Shown here: in pieces, positions 17,006-25,741 of the stretch
Layout: every line of letters starts with the position of its first letter
How positions within the stretch are numbered: the first letter of the stretch is position 1
Origin: CAVYWD01 sp963772225
GTDB lineage: Bacteria > Myxococcota > Myxococcia > Myxococcales > UBA5297
Length of the DNA: 64,000 bases
NCBI GenBank assembly: GCA_963772225.1
Contig: CAVYWD010000002.1
Span: 620,001-684,000 of the forward strand
Direction of reading: 5' to 3'
Notes under the pieces: model-generated
Database searches by the model: none
What the model was told of the DNA's origin: nothing
The model's input: the letters and a program-made list of their open reading frames with translations, nothing else
Made by a program: the position numbers and the translations under genes

Positions 17006-17767
17006 TTAGAACGCCCGCCCCTGCCCGCCGTCCACTGGGACGCACGCGCCGGTGACCCAGCTCGCCCTCGGGGAACAAAGGAAAGCGATCACCTCGGCCA
17101 CCTCCTGGGGCGCTCCGAAGCGCCCCCACGGCAGGTCGTCCTGGAGCATCTTGGCGATGAGCTCAGGGCTCTCCTGTTGCCGCCTGGCCCAGCTGCCGCC
17201 GGCGAAAAGAACGGAGCCGGGGGCAACCGAGTTGACGCGGATTCGGTCTTTGGCGAGGTCGACGGCCATCTCCTTGGTCATGGCGATCATCGCGGCCTTG
17301 CCGGCGACGTAGGGTGCGCTGGTGCCGTACTCCCGGCCGCAGATGGACGCGACGTTGACGATGGCGCCGCCGCCCTGCTCCCGCATGCGCTCGACCGCGC
17401 GGCGGCTGCACCAGACCGCCGAGAAGAGGTTCAGGTCCATCACCTCTCGCCACTGCTCTTCGCTCGCGCGGTCGAACGGGCCCGACCGGAGGCTGCCCCC
17501 GACATTGTTGACGAGGATGTCCAGTCGGCCGAGCGCGTGCACGGCGCCGTGCACCGCGGCGGCCGCGCCCTCGGGGGTCGAGACGTCGGCGGCCACGGCC
17601 ACCGCCCCAGCGCCGAGCTCCTCGGCGGCCGAGCGCAGCTCCGGCTCGCTGCGCGCGCACAAGGCCACGCGCGCGCCCTCGCGCAAGAGCGCCGAGGCGA
17701 TGGCCTTGCCGATGCCGCGCGAGGCTCCGGTCACCAGCGCGACTTTGCCCGAAAGCTCCAGATCCAC
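17006..17767 (-). CDS. SDR-family NAD(P)-dependent oxidoreductase
   Basis: A 253-residue classical short-chain dehydrogenase/reductase. It has the cofactor motif TGASRGIG at about residues 14-21, NNVGG at about 88-92, the catalytic Ser in NVASICGREYG, the YxxxK pair as YVAGK, and a C-terminal WVTGACVPVDGGQG. It resembles FabG-type 3-oxoacyl reductases but no substrate can be assigned. The gene stands alone on the minus strand, convergent with the kor operon, and has a clear ATG at 17767. Confidence 0.92.
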   Translation of the reverse strand: MDLELSGKVALVTGASRGIGKAIASALLREGARVALCARSEPELRSAAEELGAGAVAVAADVSTPEGAAAAVHGAVHALGRLDILVNNVGGSLRSGPFDRASEEQWREVMDLNLFSAVWCSRRAVERMREQGGGAIVNVASICGREYGTSAPYVAGKAAMIAMTKEMAVDLAKDRIRVNSVAPGSVLFAGGSWARRQQESPELIAKMLQDDLPWGRFGAPQEVAEVIAFLCSPRASWVTGACVPVDGGQGRAF

Positions 17768-17924
17768 GCACCACCTCCCTCAGGGTGAAGGTCGCAAGCA
17801 CCTCGAACGCGAAAGAAGATGCCTCAGTTTCCTACGCCCGGGCTCCGGCGTGAACTCGAATCGAGGTCGAGGCTCGCCGCTCAATTTGTAGTAAAATAGG
17901 TGTTTCCCACGAGGAGCTTCGCTC

Positions 17925-18506
17925 ATGCGTCGCTGGCTCATGCCGTTCGCGATCGCCGCTGCCGCGTCGGCCATCGCCCCGGGCTGCGACGGCACCGAGC
18001 GCCCGAACCGCCCCGTCGCGGCCTTCTCCGCGGACGGCCTCGACGGCACGCCCTGGGATAGCGATGCTCTGCGAGGCAAGCCGTGGGTCATCAACGTGTG
18101 GATGCCCGGATGCAGGGCGTGCCTGGAGGAGTTCGCCGCGCTGGAGAAGGTGCGCTCGGTCTACGAGCGCCAGGGCATCGGGTTCCTCGCCATCTCCATC
18201 GACCAGGACGTCACGCGCGTGCGAAAGGTGGCCAAACGGTTCGGCATGTCCATGCCGGTGGCCATCGCGCGGGGCGACGTGCTGGCGCCGTTCGGCATGC
18301 GGGCGATACCTTCGACGGCCTTCGTCTCGGCGGATGGCAAGGTCATCGCCCTGGCCAAGGGCTCGCAGCGGCGGTCCTATTTCGAGGTGCACGCGCGCGA
18401 GCTGCTGGAGCTGACTTCTTCTCCGCGCGACACGGCACGCGCAGCCATGCTCAGGGACCCGCCCGCTGCGCCGCCCGGAGCAGGCCCGCGGAGCTCGTCG
18501 GAATGA
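17925..18506 (+). CDS. TlpA-like thioredoxin-fold lipoprotein
   Basis: A 193-residue protein with an N-terminal signal peptide ending in a lipobox (SAIAPGC, Cys about residue 21). A TlpA/ResA-type thioredoxin fold follows: PWVINVWMPGCRACLEEF carries the redox CxxC (CRAC), and the cis-Pro loop is seen in GMRAIPSTAFVSADG. It probably reduces or isomerises disulfides, or serves cytochrome maturation, at the periplasmic face. The C-terminal 30 residues are a Pro/Ala-rich tail. The gene lies 69 bases upstream of a Cys-rich lipoprotein gene, a possible substrate; that pairing is inference. Confidence 0.85.
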   Translation: MRRWLMPFAIAAAASAIAPGCDGTERPNRPVAAFSADGLDGTPWDSDALRGKPWVINVWMPGCRACLEEFAALEKVRSVYERQGIGFLAISIDQDVTRVRKVAKRFGMSMPVAIARGDVLAPFGMRAIPSTAFVSADGKVIALAKGSQRRSYFEVHARELLELTSSPRDTARAAMLRDPPAAPPGAGPRSSSE

Positions 18507-18575
18507 AGGTCGTGGCGTGGAGTCTTTGCCATTGATTGAGCGCGGCCGGACGGCGTTCCTTTCTGGAGGGAAACG

Positions 18576-18986
18576 ATGAGACAACGACGCAATCTCGCCT
18601 TCGCCTTTGCTGTCGTCTTCGCCGCGTGCGGCGCAAAGAGCGACCCGGCGAGCACGGCCGACGCGGCTATCCAGCCCGATGCTCACGAGGCGGTCCCGTG
18701 CGGCTCACTCACTTGCTCGAGCTCGGAATACTGCGAGTTCTCGTGCACGGGGTCGCCGTTCTACTGCGAGGCCCCCACCGACGCAGGCACCTGCCCCGAG
18801 GGCTACCGATTCGCACAGGCGGGTTGCTACGTAGGCCCTGGCGGGAACAGCGGCGGCGGAGGTTGTAGCAACGTCGAGGCAGCCTACCGCTGCCTCCCTC
18901 AGGGCGACCTGCAGGCCGCTGACTGCCCTCGAGGAGGGGAGACCAAGCCCATCTCCAACGGCGTCCTCACCTGCTGCGGCGATTGA
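18576..18986 (+). CDS. Small cysteine-rich lipoprotein, unknown function
   Basis: A 136-residue predicted lipoprotein: hydrophobic start (NLAFAFAVVFAACG, lipobox Cys about residue 18), then an Ala/Asp linker. A compact domain of about 95 residues with around 12 cysteines follows (CGSLTCSSSEYCEFSC, GCYVGPGGNSGGGGC, TCCGD end). The pattern is typical of small disulfide-rich surface lipoproteins of myxobacteria. The ATG at 18576 has GGAGGG about 7 bases upstream. It sits directly after the thioredoxin-fold lipoprotein. Confidence 0.75.
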   Translation: MRQRRNLAFAFAVVFAACGAKSDPASTADAAIQPDAHEAVPCGSLTCSSSEYCEFSCTGSPFYCEAPTDAGTCPEGYRFAQAGCYVGPGGNSGGGGCSNVEAAYRCLPQGDLQAADCPRGGETKPISNGVLTCCGD

Positions 18987-19002
18987 CCTTGGGGCGCCTC
19001 AG

Positions 19003-20199
19003 CTAGATCCGTTGGAGCACAAAGAACTTCAAGTATCGCCCCTGCGGAAACTGGAGCAGCACGGGGTGATCGGGCGGCTGGAACCGCTGGTGGATGAGCT
19101 GCAGGTCCACGCCGGCCTTGAACGCGGCCTCCTTCACCGCGTCCAGGAACTCCTCCGCCGAGACCCGCGCCGTACAGCTCGCCGTGCAGAGAATTCCTCC
19201 CTGGGCGAGCAGGCCAAGCGCGGTGCGATTGAGACTCGCGTATCCCGAGATGGCCGCCTCGACCGCCTTCTGGCTCTTGGCGAACGCAGGCGGGTCGAGG
19301 ATCACCAGGTCGAACGTGCGCCCCTCGGCAGCCCAGAGCTTGAGAGCGTCCGGCACGTCCGCCGCCAGAAAGTCGTGGGCCTCAGCGGAAAGGCCGTTCT
19401 CCTTGAAGTTGCGCCGGCACAGGGCGATGGCGTCCGCGTCCAGGTCGACGCTCGTCACGTGCCGCGCCTCGCCGAGCGCGGCATTGACCGAAAAACCGCC
19501 CGTGTAGCTGTAGCAGTTGAGGACGTCCCGCCCCTTGGCCAGCGACCGCACCAAGGCTCGATTGTCGCGCTGGTCGAGAAAGAACCCGGTCTTCTGTCCC
19601 TGGAGTAGATCGACCAGGAAGCGCACGCCGTTCTCGCGCACGGCCACCAGCTCGGGCACCTGCTCACCCCAGAGCATCCGGCCGCCCCCGGGCCTGCCAT
19701 CGCCCTCGTCGTCGTCCCGCTCCAGCTCGTCACGGCCGACGATGCCCTTGAGGCCGGGAATACTGGCGCGAAGGGCATCGAGGAGCGCTGCGCGATGGGG
19801 CAAGAGACCGGCCGAGTAGAGCTTGAGCACAGCGAAGCCGGCGTAGAGGTCGACGATCACGCCGGGCAACAGATCGGCCTCGCCATGGACGAGTCGGTAG
19901 GCGTCAGTCTGGCTCAGGTCGAGCAGGCGGCGCCGCGCCTCCAGCGCGCGGTCGATTCGGCGCCGGAAGAAGGCGCCGTCGACGACCTCGCTCTCGTCGC
20001 GCGTGAGCACGCGAACGCAAATGGCCGAGCGAGGGTCGAAGTAGCCGCGGGCGACGAACAGGCCGTGGTCGACGACATCCACGATGGCGCCCGGAGGCAT
20101 CTTGGGCAGCTTGCCCAGCGCCTGGGTGAAGACCCACGGATGACCCGCCCGCAGGTGGCGGGCCAGGTCCTTGACGAGCGGAAGCTTGAGGTTGGCCAT
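19003..20199 (-). CDS. RlmI-like class I SAM-dependent rRNA methyltransferase
   Basis: A 398-residue enzyme of the RlmI/YccW type. It has an N-terminal PUA domain (LRAGHPWVFTQALGKL), a linker domain (YRLVHGEADLLPGVIVDLY) and a Rossmann methyltransferase domain with QKTGFFLDQRDNR, NCYSYTGGFSVNAALG (SAM motif I) and DLVILDPPAFAKS. E. coli RlmI makes 5-methylcytosine in 23S rRNA; whether this protein has the same target is unknown. It starts at ATG 20199, 7 bases after larE, so it is probably the last gene of a cysC-like/larE/rlmI-like operon. Confidence 0.88.
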   Translation of the reverse strand: MANLKLPLVKDLARHLRAGHPWVFTQALGKLPKMPPGAIVDVVDHGLFVARGYFDPRSAICVRVLTRDESEVVDGAFFRRRIDRALEARRRLLDLSQTDAYRLVHGEADLLPGVIVDLYAGFAVLKLYSAGLLPHRAALLDALRASIPGLKGIVGRDELERDDDEGDGRPGGGRMLWGEQVPELVAVRENGVRFLVDLLQGQKTGFFLDQRDNRALVRSLAKGRDVLNCYSYTGGFSVNAALGEARHVTSVDLDADAIALCRRNFKENGLSAEAHDFLAADVPDALKLWAAEGRTFDLVILDPPAFAKSQKAVEAAISGYASLNRTALGLLAQGGILCTASCTARVSAEEFLDAVKEAAFKAGVDLQLIHQRFQPPDHPVLLQFPQGRYLKFFVLQRI

Positions 20200-20206
20200 G
20201 TCCCGC

Positions 20207-21073
20207 TCAGGGGCTCTCGGCCGGCGCGTCGGCGAGGCCCAGCACAGTTTCGTTCATGCGTCCCGTCCGGAACGGCTCGAGGTCCAACGCGACGAACTTG
20301 AAGCCGTGCCGCTTGATGGCCTCGCTGGCCCGCGCGCGCAGCGACGGTTGGAGCAGCTTCTCGTACTCCTCGGCGGCGACCTCCAGCCGGGCCACTTCGC
20401 CGTGGTAGCGAACTCGGAACTGCCGCAGGCCCAGCTCCCAAAGCTCCTGCTCCGCCCGGCCCACCTGGCCCAGCCGCTCCAGGGTGACAGCGGTGCCGTA
20501 GGGCAGCCGCGAGGCGAGGCACGCCATCTGCGGCTTGTTCCAGGTCGGGAGCCCGAGCCGCCGCGACCAAGCGCGAATCTCGTCTTTGGCAAGGCCGGCC
20601 TCGGCCAGGGGCGAAATGACGCTTTTCTCGCGCGCGGCCTTATGGCCCGGGCGCCAATCGCGGCGGTCGTCCGCATTGAAACCATCGAACACCGCCACAA
20701 GGCCGAGCTCGGCGCGGACCGACTCCGCGAGCGAGAAGAGCTCGCTCTTGCAGAAGTAGCAGCGGTCGACCGGGTTCCTGGCGTAGTCGGGGTTGTCGAG
20801 CTCGCGGGTCGGACGCTCGACCAGCTGGGCGCCAATGGCTTGCGCGAGGGTCTTCGCCTCGGCGCGCTCGCGGTCCGGCACGGACGGGCTCACCGCGAGC
20901 AACGCGGCGCACCGATGACCGAGCACGTCGTGCACGACCTTGAGCAGAAAGGTGGAATCCACTCCGCCAGAGAAGGCCACCAGCGCCGAGCCGCTCTGGG
21001 CGACCCGCTGGCGCAGGTCGCGCAGCTTCCCCTCGGACTGGGCGCAAATCCTCTCGAGCTCCGCTTCGGTCAT
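20207..21073 (-). CDS. larE: LarE-type ATP-dependent sacrificial sulfur transferase
   Basis: A 288-residue PP-loop ATPase. The pyrophosphatase motif is AFSGGVDSTFLLKV (about residues 33-46), followed by NPVDRCYFCKSELF and MACLASRLPYGTAV. The last of these contains the cysteine that, in lactobacillar LarE, gives up its sulfur to the nickel-pincer cofactor precursor. Its retention argues for the sacrificial mechanism. No larB, larC or lactate racemase gene lies in the window. It follows the adenylylsulfate-kinase-like gene by 21 bases and precedes the RlmI-like gene by 7. Confidence 0.9.
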   Translation of the reverse strand: MTEAELERICAQSEGKLRDLRQRVAQSGSALVAFSGGVDSTFLLKVVHDVLGHRCAALLAVSPSVPDRERAEAKTLAQAIGAQLVERPTRELDNPDYARNPVDRCYFCKSELFSLAESVRAELGLVAVFDGFNADDRRDWRPGHKAAREKSVISPLAEAGLAKDEIRAWSRRLGLPTWNKPQMACLASRLPYGTAVTLERLGQVGRAEQELWELGLRQFRVRYHGEVARLEVAAEEYEKLLQPSLRARASEAIKRHGFKFVALDLEPFRTGRMNETVLGLADAPAESP

Positions 21074-21094
21074 CGAATCACGTGAGCTCGCGGT

Positions 21095-21733
21095 TCAGCG
21101 CGCGGTCTCCTCGACGTCGGACCCGTCGGGCGAGCGGCCAGCTTTGGCCGCAGCCGCGCCGGGTCGCGCGCGGCGACCAGACGCCGTCGACAGGTCTTCG
21201 GCCTTGAGGTACCCCACGTTGACGAGCCCCAGAAGGATCTTGTCCACGCTGCCTTCGACCGTGTCGAGGTCGGTGCGCACCACGACCTCCGGGTGCTGGG
21301 GCGTTTCGTACGGCGCGGTCACGCCCGTAAAATCGGGGATCTCGCCGGCGAGCGCTCGCTTATAGAGCCCCTTTTCGTCGCGCTCGATGAGCTTCTCGGT
21401 GGGGCAGTCGACGAAGATTTCCACGAAACGGCCGATCTCCTTGCGGAGCTGGTCGCGAGACTCGCGGAACGGGCTAATGGAGGCGGCGACGGTGATGCAG
21501 TCGTTGCGCGTGAGCAGCCGCGCGACATAGCCGATGCGGCGAGTGCTCGCCTGCTGGTCGTCCTTCGAGGTACCCAGCTCGCCGTAGAGCAGCGACCCGA
21601 CCTCGTCGGCGTCGAGCACGTCGACCTGCCGCCCAATGGACTGGAGCCTCTTGGCAAGGTTCGCCGCGAGCGTCGACTTCCCCGCCCCGGTCATCCCTGT
21701 CAGCCAGAGGGTGAATGCGTTGGACTGCGGCAT
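21095..21733 (-). CDS. Adenylylsulfate (APS) kinase-like protein
   Basis: About 212 residues. The N-terminal 170 form an APS-kinase domain: P-loop LTGMTGAGKSTLAANLAK, LDADEVGSLLYGELGTSKDD (replacing the usual D-GDxxR-GL), RRIGYVARLLT, and FVDCPTEKLIERDEKGLYKRA. In APS kinases the product is PAPS. The changed substrate loop (no canonical DGDN/R) makes a related phosphotransfer role possible. A basic Ala-rich tail of about 30 residues follows. The start is taken as ATG at 21733 because GGAGG lies 8 bases upstream; the ATG at 21769 is less likely. First gene of the operon with larE. Confidence 0.82.
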   Translation of the reverse strand: MPQSNAFTLWLTGMTGAGKSTLAANLAKRLQSIGRQVDVLDADEVGSLLYGELGTSKDDQQASTRRIGYVARLLTRNDCITVAASISPFRESRDQLRKEIGRFVEIFVDCPTEKLIERDEKGLYKRALAGEIPDFTGVTAPYETPQHPEVVVRTDLDTVEGSVDKILLGLVNVGYLKAEDLSTASGRRARPGAAAAKAGRSPDGSDVEETAR

Positions 21734-22172
21734 CGTGAAGCCTCCAAACTCTCGAAGGGCCTCCCGCATCAGCGACTTTCGCCCAGCGATCTCAATAGCT
21801 CGCCTCGGCCTGCGCCGCCCATCGCCCCTTGCGCCTCGTCAGTTGCCGACGCCCTGCGCAACCTTTCGAACCCGCCGAAGCAGCGAACGCCAGATCCTGT
21901 TCTCCCAAAATCCGCTTCGCAGCCCTTAAACACCGCATTTCGCGCTCTAGTAAGCCAGACACACCCCGTTTGGGGGTCTCCTGCTGCTCGCCCAACCTTC
22001 GGTCAGGTCGCCGAAAGGGTCTGCTTTTACCTGATCCTCGAGACTGCTGCAACCGACGGTGCGTCGCGGAAATCCCCGCTCGGCTCAGGACCGGCAGCCC
22101 TCGTGCCAACACCTGACCGGCGCTCCGCCTGCCTGGCGCAGGCGAAGCGGGCAGCTTCCCGCCGAGCGCTCC
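21734..22172. other. Intergenic region, no gene recognised
   Basis: About 440 bases with somewhat lower GC than the surroundings. It holds no frame with a ribosome site and no tRNA cloverleaf that I can fold by eye. It contains short inverted runs (ACCCCGTTTGGGGGT near 21964). It must hold the promoter of the cysC-like operon. Confidence 0.45.
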
Positions 22173-22280
22173 CTACTTCTTCTCGGCAGTTTTCGCGGCC
22201 TTGCGGCGCTTGAGCCTGGCCTTGTACGCCTGCGCGCGCTTGGACTTGAGTCGGATGTGCTTGCTCTTGCTCCGGGCCAT
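22173..22280 (-). CDS. 35-residue highly basic protein
   Basis: ATG at 22280 to TAG at 22175-22173. The ribosome site GAGGAGAG is 5-6 bases upstream and among the best in the window. The product (MARSKSKHIRLKSKRAQAYK, then ARLKRRKAAKTAEKK) is almost half Lys/Arg with no acidic residue except one Glu near the end. It resembles the tails of ribosomal or nucleoid proteins and may bind RNA or DNA, but I recognise no family. It stands alone on the minus strand with about 95 bases to the next gene upstream. Confidence 0.68.
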   Translation of the reverse strand: MARSKSKHIRLKSKRAQAYKARLKRRKAAKTAEKK

Positions 22281-22375
22281 ACTCGCTCTCCTCGCGGCAG
22301 GGCGTCGTGGCGCCCGCCAGTTGGGTGAAACCAGAAAATGCTTGCGACGCCTTGTCCGTTAGGGCGACCCAACTG

Positions 22376-23725
22376 TCAAGGCTTCTTTCGGTCCGCTCCC
22401 GTTCCCTCGCGCGCGGCCTCGACCGGCCCGGGCTCCTCGGGCCGAGCGGGCGCGGCCATCCCTTCGGCGCCTCGCACATAGGAGGGCTTGGCCGCCGCGA
22501 CCTTGACGTCCTCATGGGACACAGGCGTCGGAGGCTCCCCTCTTTCCGCAGGAGACCGCTTCTCGGCTTTCTCGTACCGAGGCCGCGGGAGCGCCGTCCG
22601 AAAGCGCTCCAACCAGGACTTTACCTCGGCGACGGGGAGCGCGGGGCAGAAGTTTCCGTTCACGCCCTCCATGTCCCGCGCCATGCAGAGCGCGTTGAGG
22701 ATGGCCTCCTCCGTGGCCTCCATGACGGCCTCGTAGAGCGGGTCCATCCGTTGGTCGAGGAGGATTTTCAAGCGGTGGACCATCTTGCCAGTGCGCCGAG
22801 GAATGGTGTTGGCGGTGGAGAACGCGAGGACGATCTCTCCGGAGCCGTGGGCGGCGTAGCTCCCCACCCGCCCGATGCCGAGCGCCGCCCGCTTGGCCAA
22901 GCGATTGAGCTGGTGCGTCTGGAGCGGCGCGTCGGTCGCCACCACGGTGATGATGGAGCCGTAGCTCGTCACCCGGCGCCGCATGTGGCGGTAGCGCTCC
23001 TCGAGCATCTCGCCCACGGGGAGGCCTCCGACGCGCAGGTTGTGCATCTTGCCGAAGTTGCTCATCACCAGGACGCCGATGGTGTACCCGCCGTGCGCGT
23101 CGGGGAGCCGCCGGCTCGACGTGCCGATGCCTCCCTTGAAGTCGCAGCAGATCATCCCGGTGCCGCCGCCGACGTTGCCCTCGGCGACCGGGCCGTCGGT
23201 GGCGGTCTGGATGGCCTCGTAGACGTGGCTCTCCTTCACGTGGCGGCCGGCGACGTCGTTGAGCCAGCTGTCGTCGCACTCGCCGACGAGCGGGATGATG
23301 ACGTCGTGCTCGTCGCCGATGCCGGGGTAGCGCTCGACCATGTACTTCACGGCGCCGTCCGAGACGGCGCCCACCGACAGCGTATTGGTCAAGAAGATGG
23401 GCGTCTCGATGAGCCCCCACTCCATGACTTGCGTCAGCCCCGAGACCTCGCCGGCGCCGTTGAGCACGAAGCCGCCCCCGACCACGCGCTCGTCGAAGAT
23501 GTTGCTCTTGTTGGGCAGGATGGCCGTGACGCCCGTGCGCACGGGTCCTCGCCCGACCTTGAGCGCCCCGGCGCCTCGCTGGATGGTCGAGTGGCCGACG
23601 AGCACTCCGGAGACGTCGGTGATGGCGTTGAAGCGGCCTGGCTTGAAGCGGCCCAGCGAGATTCCCAGCTCGCGGGCCCGGAAGCGCGGCTCAGGGGGAG
23701 CCTTGGGCGTGATGGGCTCAGTCAT
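22376..23725 (-). CDS. P1 family (DmpA-type) aminopeptidase
   Basis: A 449-residue member of the DmpA/OAT family of Ntn hydrolases, which cleave themselves and then remove N-terminal residues (often D-amino acids or beta-peptides). Family blocks are ITDVSGVLVGHSTI, TGVTAILP, GGGFVLNGAGEVSGL and GNVGGGTGMICCDFKGGIGTSSR. The last includes the autoproteolysis/nucleophile region (GTSS). A C-terminal extension of about 80 residues rich in Pro, Ala and charged residues is added to the core. No signal peptide is visible, so it is cytoplasmic. The start is ATG at 23725; no operon partner is evident. Confidence 0.9.
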   Translation of the reverse strand: MTEPITPKAPPEPRFRARELGISLGRFKPGRFNAITDVSGVLVGHSTIQRGAGALKVGRGPVRTGVTAILPNKSNIFDERVVGGGFVLNGAGEVSGLTQVMEWGLIETPIFLTNTLSVGAVSDGAVKYMVERYPGIGDEHDVIIPLVGECDDSWLNDVAGRHVKESHVYEAIQTATDGPVAEGNVGGGTGMICCDFKGGIGTSSRRLPDAHGGYTIGVLVMSNFGKMHNLRVGGLPVGEMLEERYRHMRRRVTSYGSIITVVATDAPLQTHQLNRLAKRAALGIGRVGSYAAHGSGEIVLAFSTANTIPRRTGKMVHRLKILLDQRMDPLYEAVMEATEEAILNALCMARDMEGVNGNFCPALPVAEVKSWLERFRTALPRPRYEKAEKRSPAERGEPPTPVSHEDVKVAAAKPSYVRGAEGMAAPARPEEPGPVEAAREGTGADRKKP

Positions 23726-23910
23726 GAAACGGGGACCATAACTTAGGCGCGCTGCGAGCGCGAAAACGTTTTCGCCCCTTCCGTGCTTCAGGCTGATTAG
23801 GCTCGACGCCGGAGCGCACTTCGCCGTCCACGCAGCGGCCAGCGGCCCAAGCGCCTTGGCCCCTTTCGACTGGAAGCGCTACCCGGCTCTCCTGCGATCC
23901 GCGAATGCCG

Positions 23911-25503
23911 TCACGCGCCCGCCTTTCTTCGCGCCCTTCCCTCGCGCCAGACGCGCACCACGCCGCGCGCTGCCTTGGCGACGCCTCGGCCATAGAGCCC
24001 CTCGACGAGCCCGCGATAGTCGTCAAATGCCGCTCGGCCGCCCGAGTACGGGAACCACCAAGGCTTGTGGCTGGGGAGCACGCGCTCGGAGCTGATGTGC
24101 TTCTGACGGCTGAACGCCCGGAGCGCGTCGGGCCCGTGCGTGCGCCCCAGTCCGCTCAGCTTTTCGCCGCCCCACGGCGTCTCCGCGACTCCATAGGTGT
24201 ACAGGGCGTTGTTGAGCCAGATGGTCCCTCCGTCCAGCCGGCGCGCCAGGGCTCGGGCGCGATCCAAGTCTTTGGACCAGATGGACCCCGAGAGCGCATA
24301 GGCGCTTTCGTTGGCCAGGGCCAGTGCCTCCTCCGGCGTGCGGAAAGTCTGCACCGCGAGCACTGGGCCGAACGTCTCCTCCCGCAGGACCCGCATGGAG
24401 GGCTTGAGCTGCGTGAGCAAGGTCGGGCGATAGAAATGGCCGGCGAGCCCCTCGGGCCGCGCGCCGCCGGCCACGACCCGGGCGCCGCCGCTTCGCGCCT
24501 CCTCGACCTGGCTCTCGAGGAGCTCGCGCTGCGGCCGGCTGATGAGCGGACCTACGTCGGCATCGAAGCCCTCGTCGGTCCCGACCCGAAGGGCATTGGC
24601 TTTGGCGGCCAGTCGTTCGAGGAAGGCGTCGGCGATGGGCTCTTGGAGAAAGAGGCGCTTGACCGCCGCGCAGGTCTGGCCGCAGTTCGCGAAGCGGCCC
24701 CAGAGCGCGCCGTCGACCGCGCTCGACAGGTCGGCGTCGGCGAGGACGAGCATGGGGTCGCTGCCTCCCAGCTCCAGCACCACCGGCATCAGCCGCTCGG
24801 CCGCCGCCAGGAGGACCTTGCGCCCCGTGCGCTCCGAGCCGGTGAAGACGAGCTTGTCCAAAGGCGCGCTGGCGAGCGCCTTGCCCGCCTCCCCGTCGCC
24901 CGTCAGAACCTCGACGGCGCCCTTGGGCACGCCCGCGCGCTCGAACAGGTCGCGCATCTTGAGGGTCGTCAGCGGGGCGTGCTCGGAAGGCTTGATCACC
25001 ACCGCGTTGCCGGCCGCCAGAGCCGCGCCGGCCTCGCTCATGGGGATGCCCAAGGGATAGTTCCAGGGCGAGATGACGCCGATGACTCCGAGCGGCTGGT
25101 ATACGAGCCGGCTGTCCAAGACCGACCACAGGGGCCGGAAGCGCAACTTCTCGTCGCCGAGCATGGCGTCGGCGGACTTGGCGTACAGGTCTAGGGCGTC
25201 GGCGGCAGGGATCACGTCGGCGGCGAGCGCCTCGCGCCTGGGCTTGCCGGTCTCGGCGTGGATGATCTCCACCACCTCGTCGGCGCGGCCAAGAAGCTCG
25301 TCTTTCGCCCGGGCGAGAACGCGCATCCGATCGCGGACGGAGAATGCGCCCCACACGGCCTGCGCCACTCGCGCGCGATCGACGGCCGCGAGTGCTGCCG
25401 CGCCGTCCGATTGAGGCACCTCGCCGACCTTCTCCAGGGTCGCCGGATTCTCCAAAACCAGCCGCCTCGCACCGCCGCGTTCGACGATCTCCCGGAGAGA
25501 CAT
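23911..25503 (-). CDS. Aldehyde dehydrogenase family protein
   Basis: A 530-residue NAD(P)-dependent aldehyde dehydrogenase. Landmarks are VISPWNYPLGIPMSEAGAAL, the cofactor segment LVFTGSERTGRKV, general-base Glu in VVLELGGSDPMLVL, and the catalytic Cys in FANCGQTCAAVKR. The C-terminal KLSGLGRTHGPDALRAFS block and a roughly 45-residue tail (HKPWWFPYSGG) resemble the membrane-associated long-chain/CALDH type. The start is ATG at 25503; the frame extends upstream to 25626 but runs through an intergenic repeat. The substrate is not assignable. Confidence 0.92.
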   Translation of the reverse strand: MSLREIVERGGARRLVLENPATLEKVGEVPQSDGAAALAAVDRARVAQAVWGAFSVRDRMRVLARAKDELLGRADEVVEIIHAETGKPRREALAADVIPAADALDLYAKSADAMLGDEKLRFRPLWSVLDSRLVYQPLGVIGVISPWNYPLGIPMSEAGAALAAGNAVVIKPSEHAPLTTLKMRDLFERAGVPKGAVEVLTGDGEAGKALASAPLDKLVFTGSERTGRKVLLAAAERLMPVVLELGGSDPMLVLADADLSSAVDGALWGRFANCGQTCAAVKRLFLQEPIADAFLERLAAKANALRVGTDEGFDADVGPLISRPQRELLESQVEEARSGGARVVAGGARPEGLAGHFYRPTLLTQLKPSMRVLREETFGPVLAVQTFRTPEEALALANESAYALSGSIWSKDLDRARALARRLDGGTIWLNNALYTYGVAETPWGGEKLSGLGRTHGPDALRAFSRQKHISSERVLPSHKPWWFPYSGGRAAFDDYRGLVEGLYGRGVAKAARGVVRVWREGRARRKAGA

Positions 25504-25525
25504 GCGACCCTTTCTTGCTCGCCGC

Positions 25526-25576
25526 CTCACCCCCAACCCCTCCCCGCTAGCGGGGAGGGGCGAAGTGGAGAGGTCG
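25526..25576. repeat. GC-rich palindromic intergenic repeat, copy B (inverted orientation)
   Basis: CCCCTCCCCGCTAGCGGGGA with GGGG, flanked by CTCACCCCCAA and CGAAGTGGAGAGGTCG. Its reverse complement matches copies C and D over about 50 bases. It lies 23 bases upstream of the aldehyde dehydrogenase ATG. Confidence 0.75.
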
Positions 25577-25741
25577 TTCGGGGGGCGAGGAGACCCCGTC
25601 ATAGCTCCCACCGCCGTCGGCAACACCGTCGCAGGTAACGGTCTGGCATGCTGCGGGGTCGTCGACGTTGAGGTCGTGAAAGTTTCTTTCTGGGCCTTTG
25701 CTAGTAGGTATCCCCTGCCAAGCCGGGGGACTCCCGTTGCG

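Noticed and set aside
21964..21978. ACCCCGTTTGGGGGT as a terminator
   Set aside because: The stem is 5 bp and it is not followed by T residues or placed right after a gene end.
21940..22040. Possible tRNA or small RNA in an AT-richer intergenic stretch
   Set aside because: No T-arm (GGTTCRA) or acceptor pairing found by eye. Inverted runs are too short. No tRNA was found anywhere in the window.
21792..22112. 106-codon minus-strand frame in the intergenic region
   Set aside because: Arg/Ala-rich, no ribosome site and no domain. Not supported as a gene.
22307..23746. 479-codon plus-strand frame
   Set aside because: Antisense of the DmpA-family peptidase.
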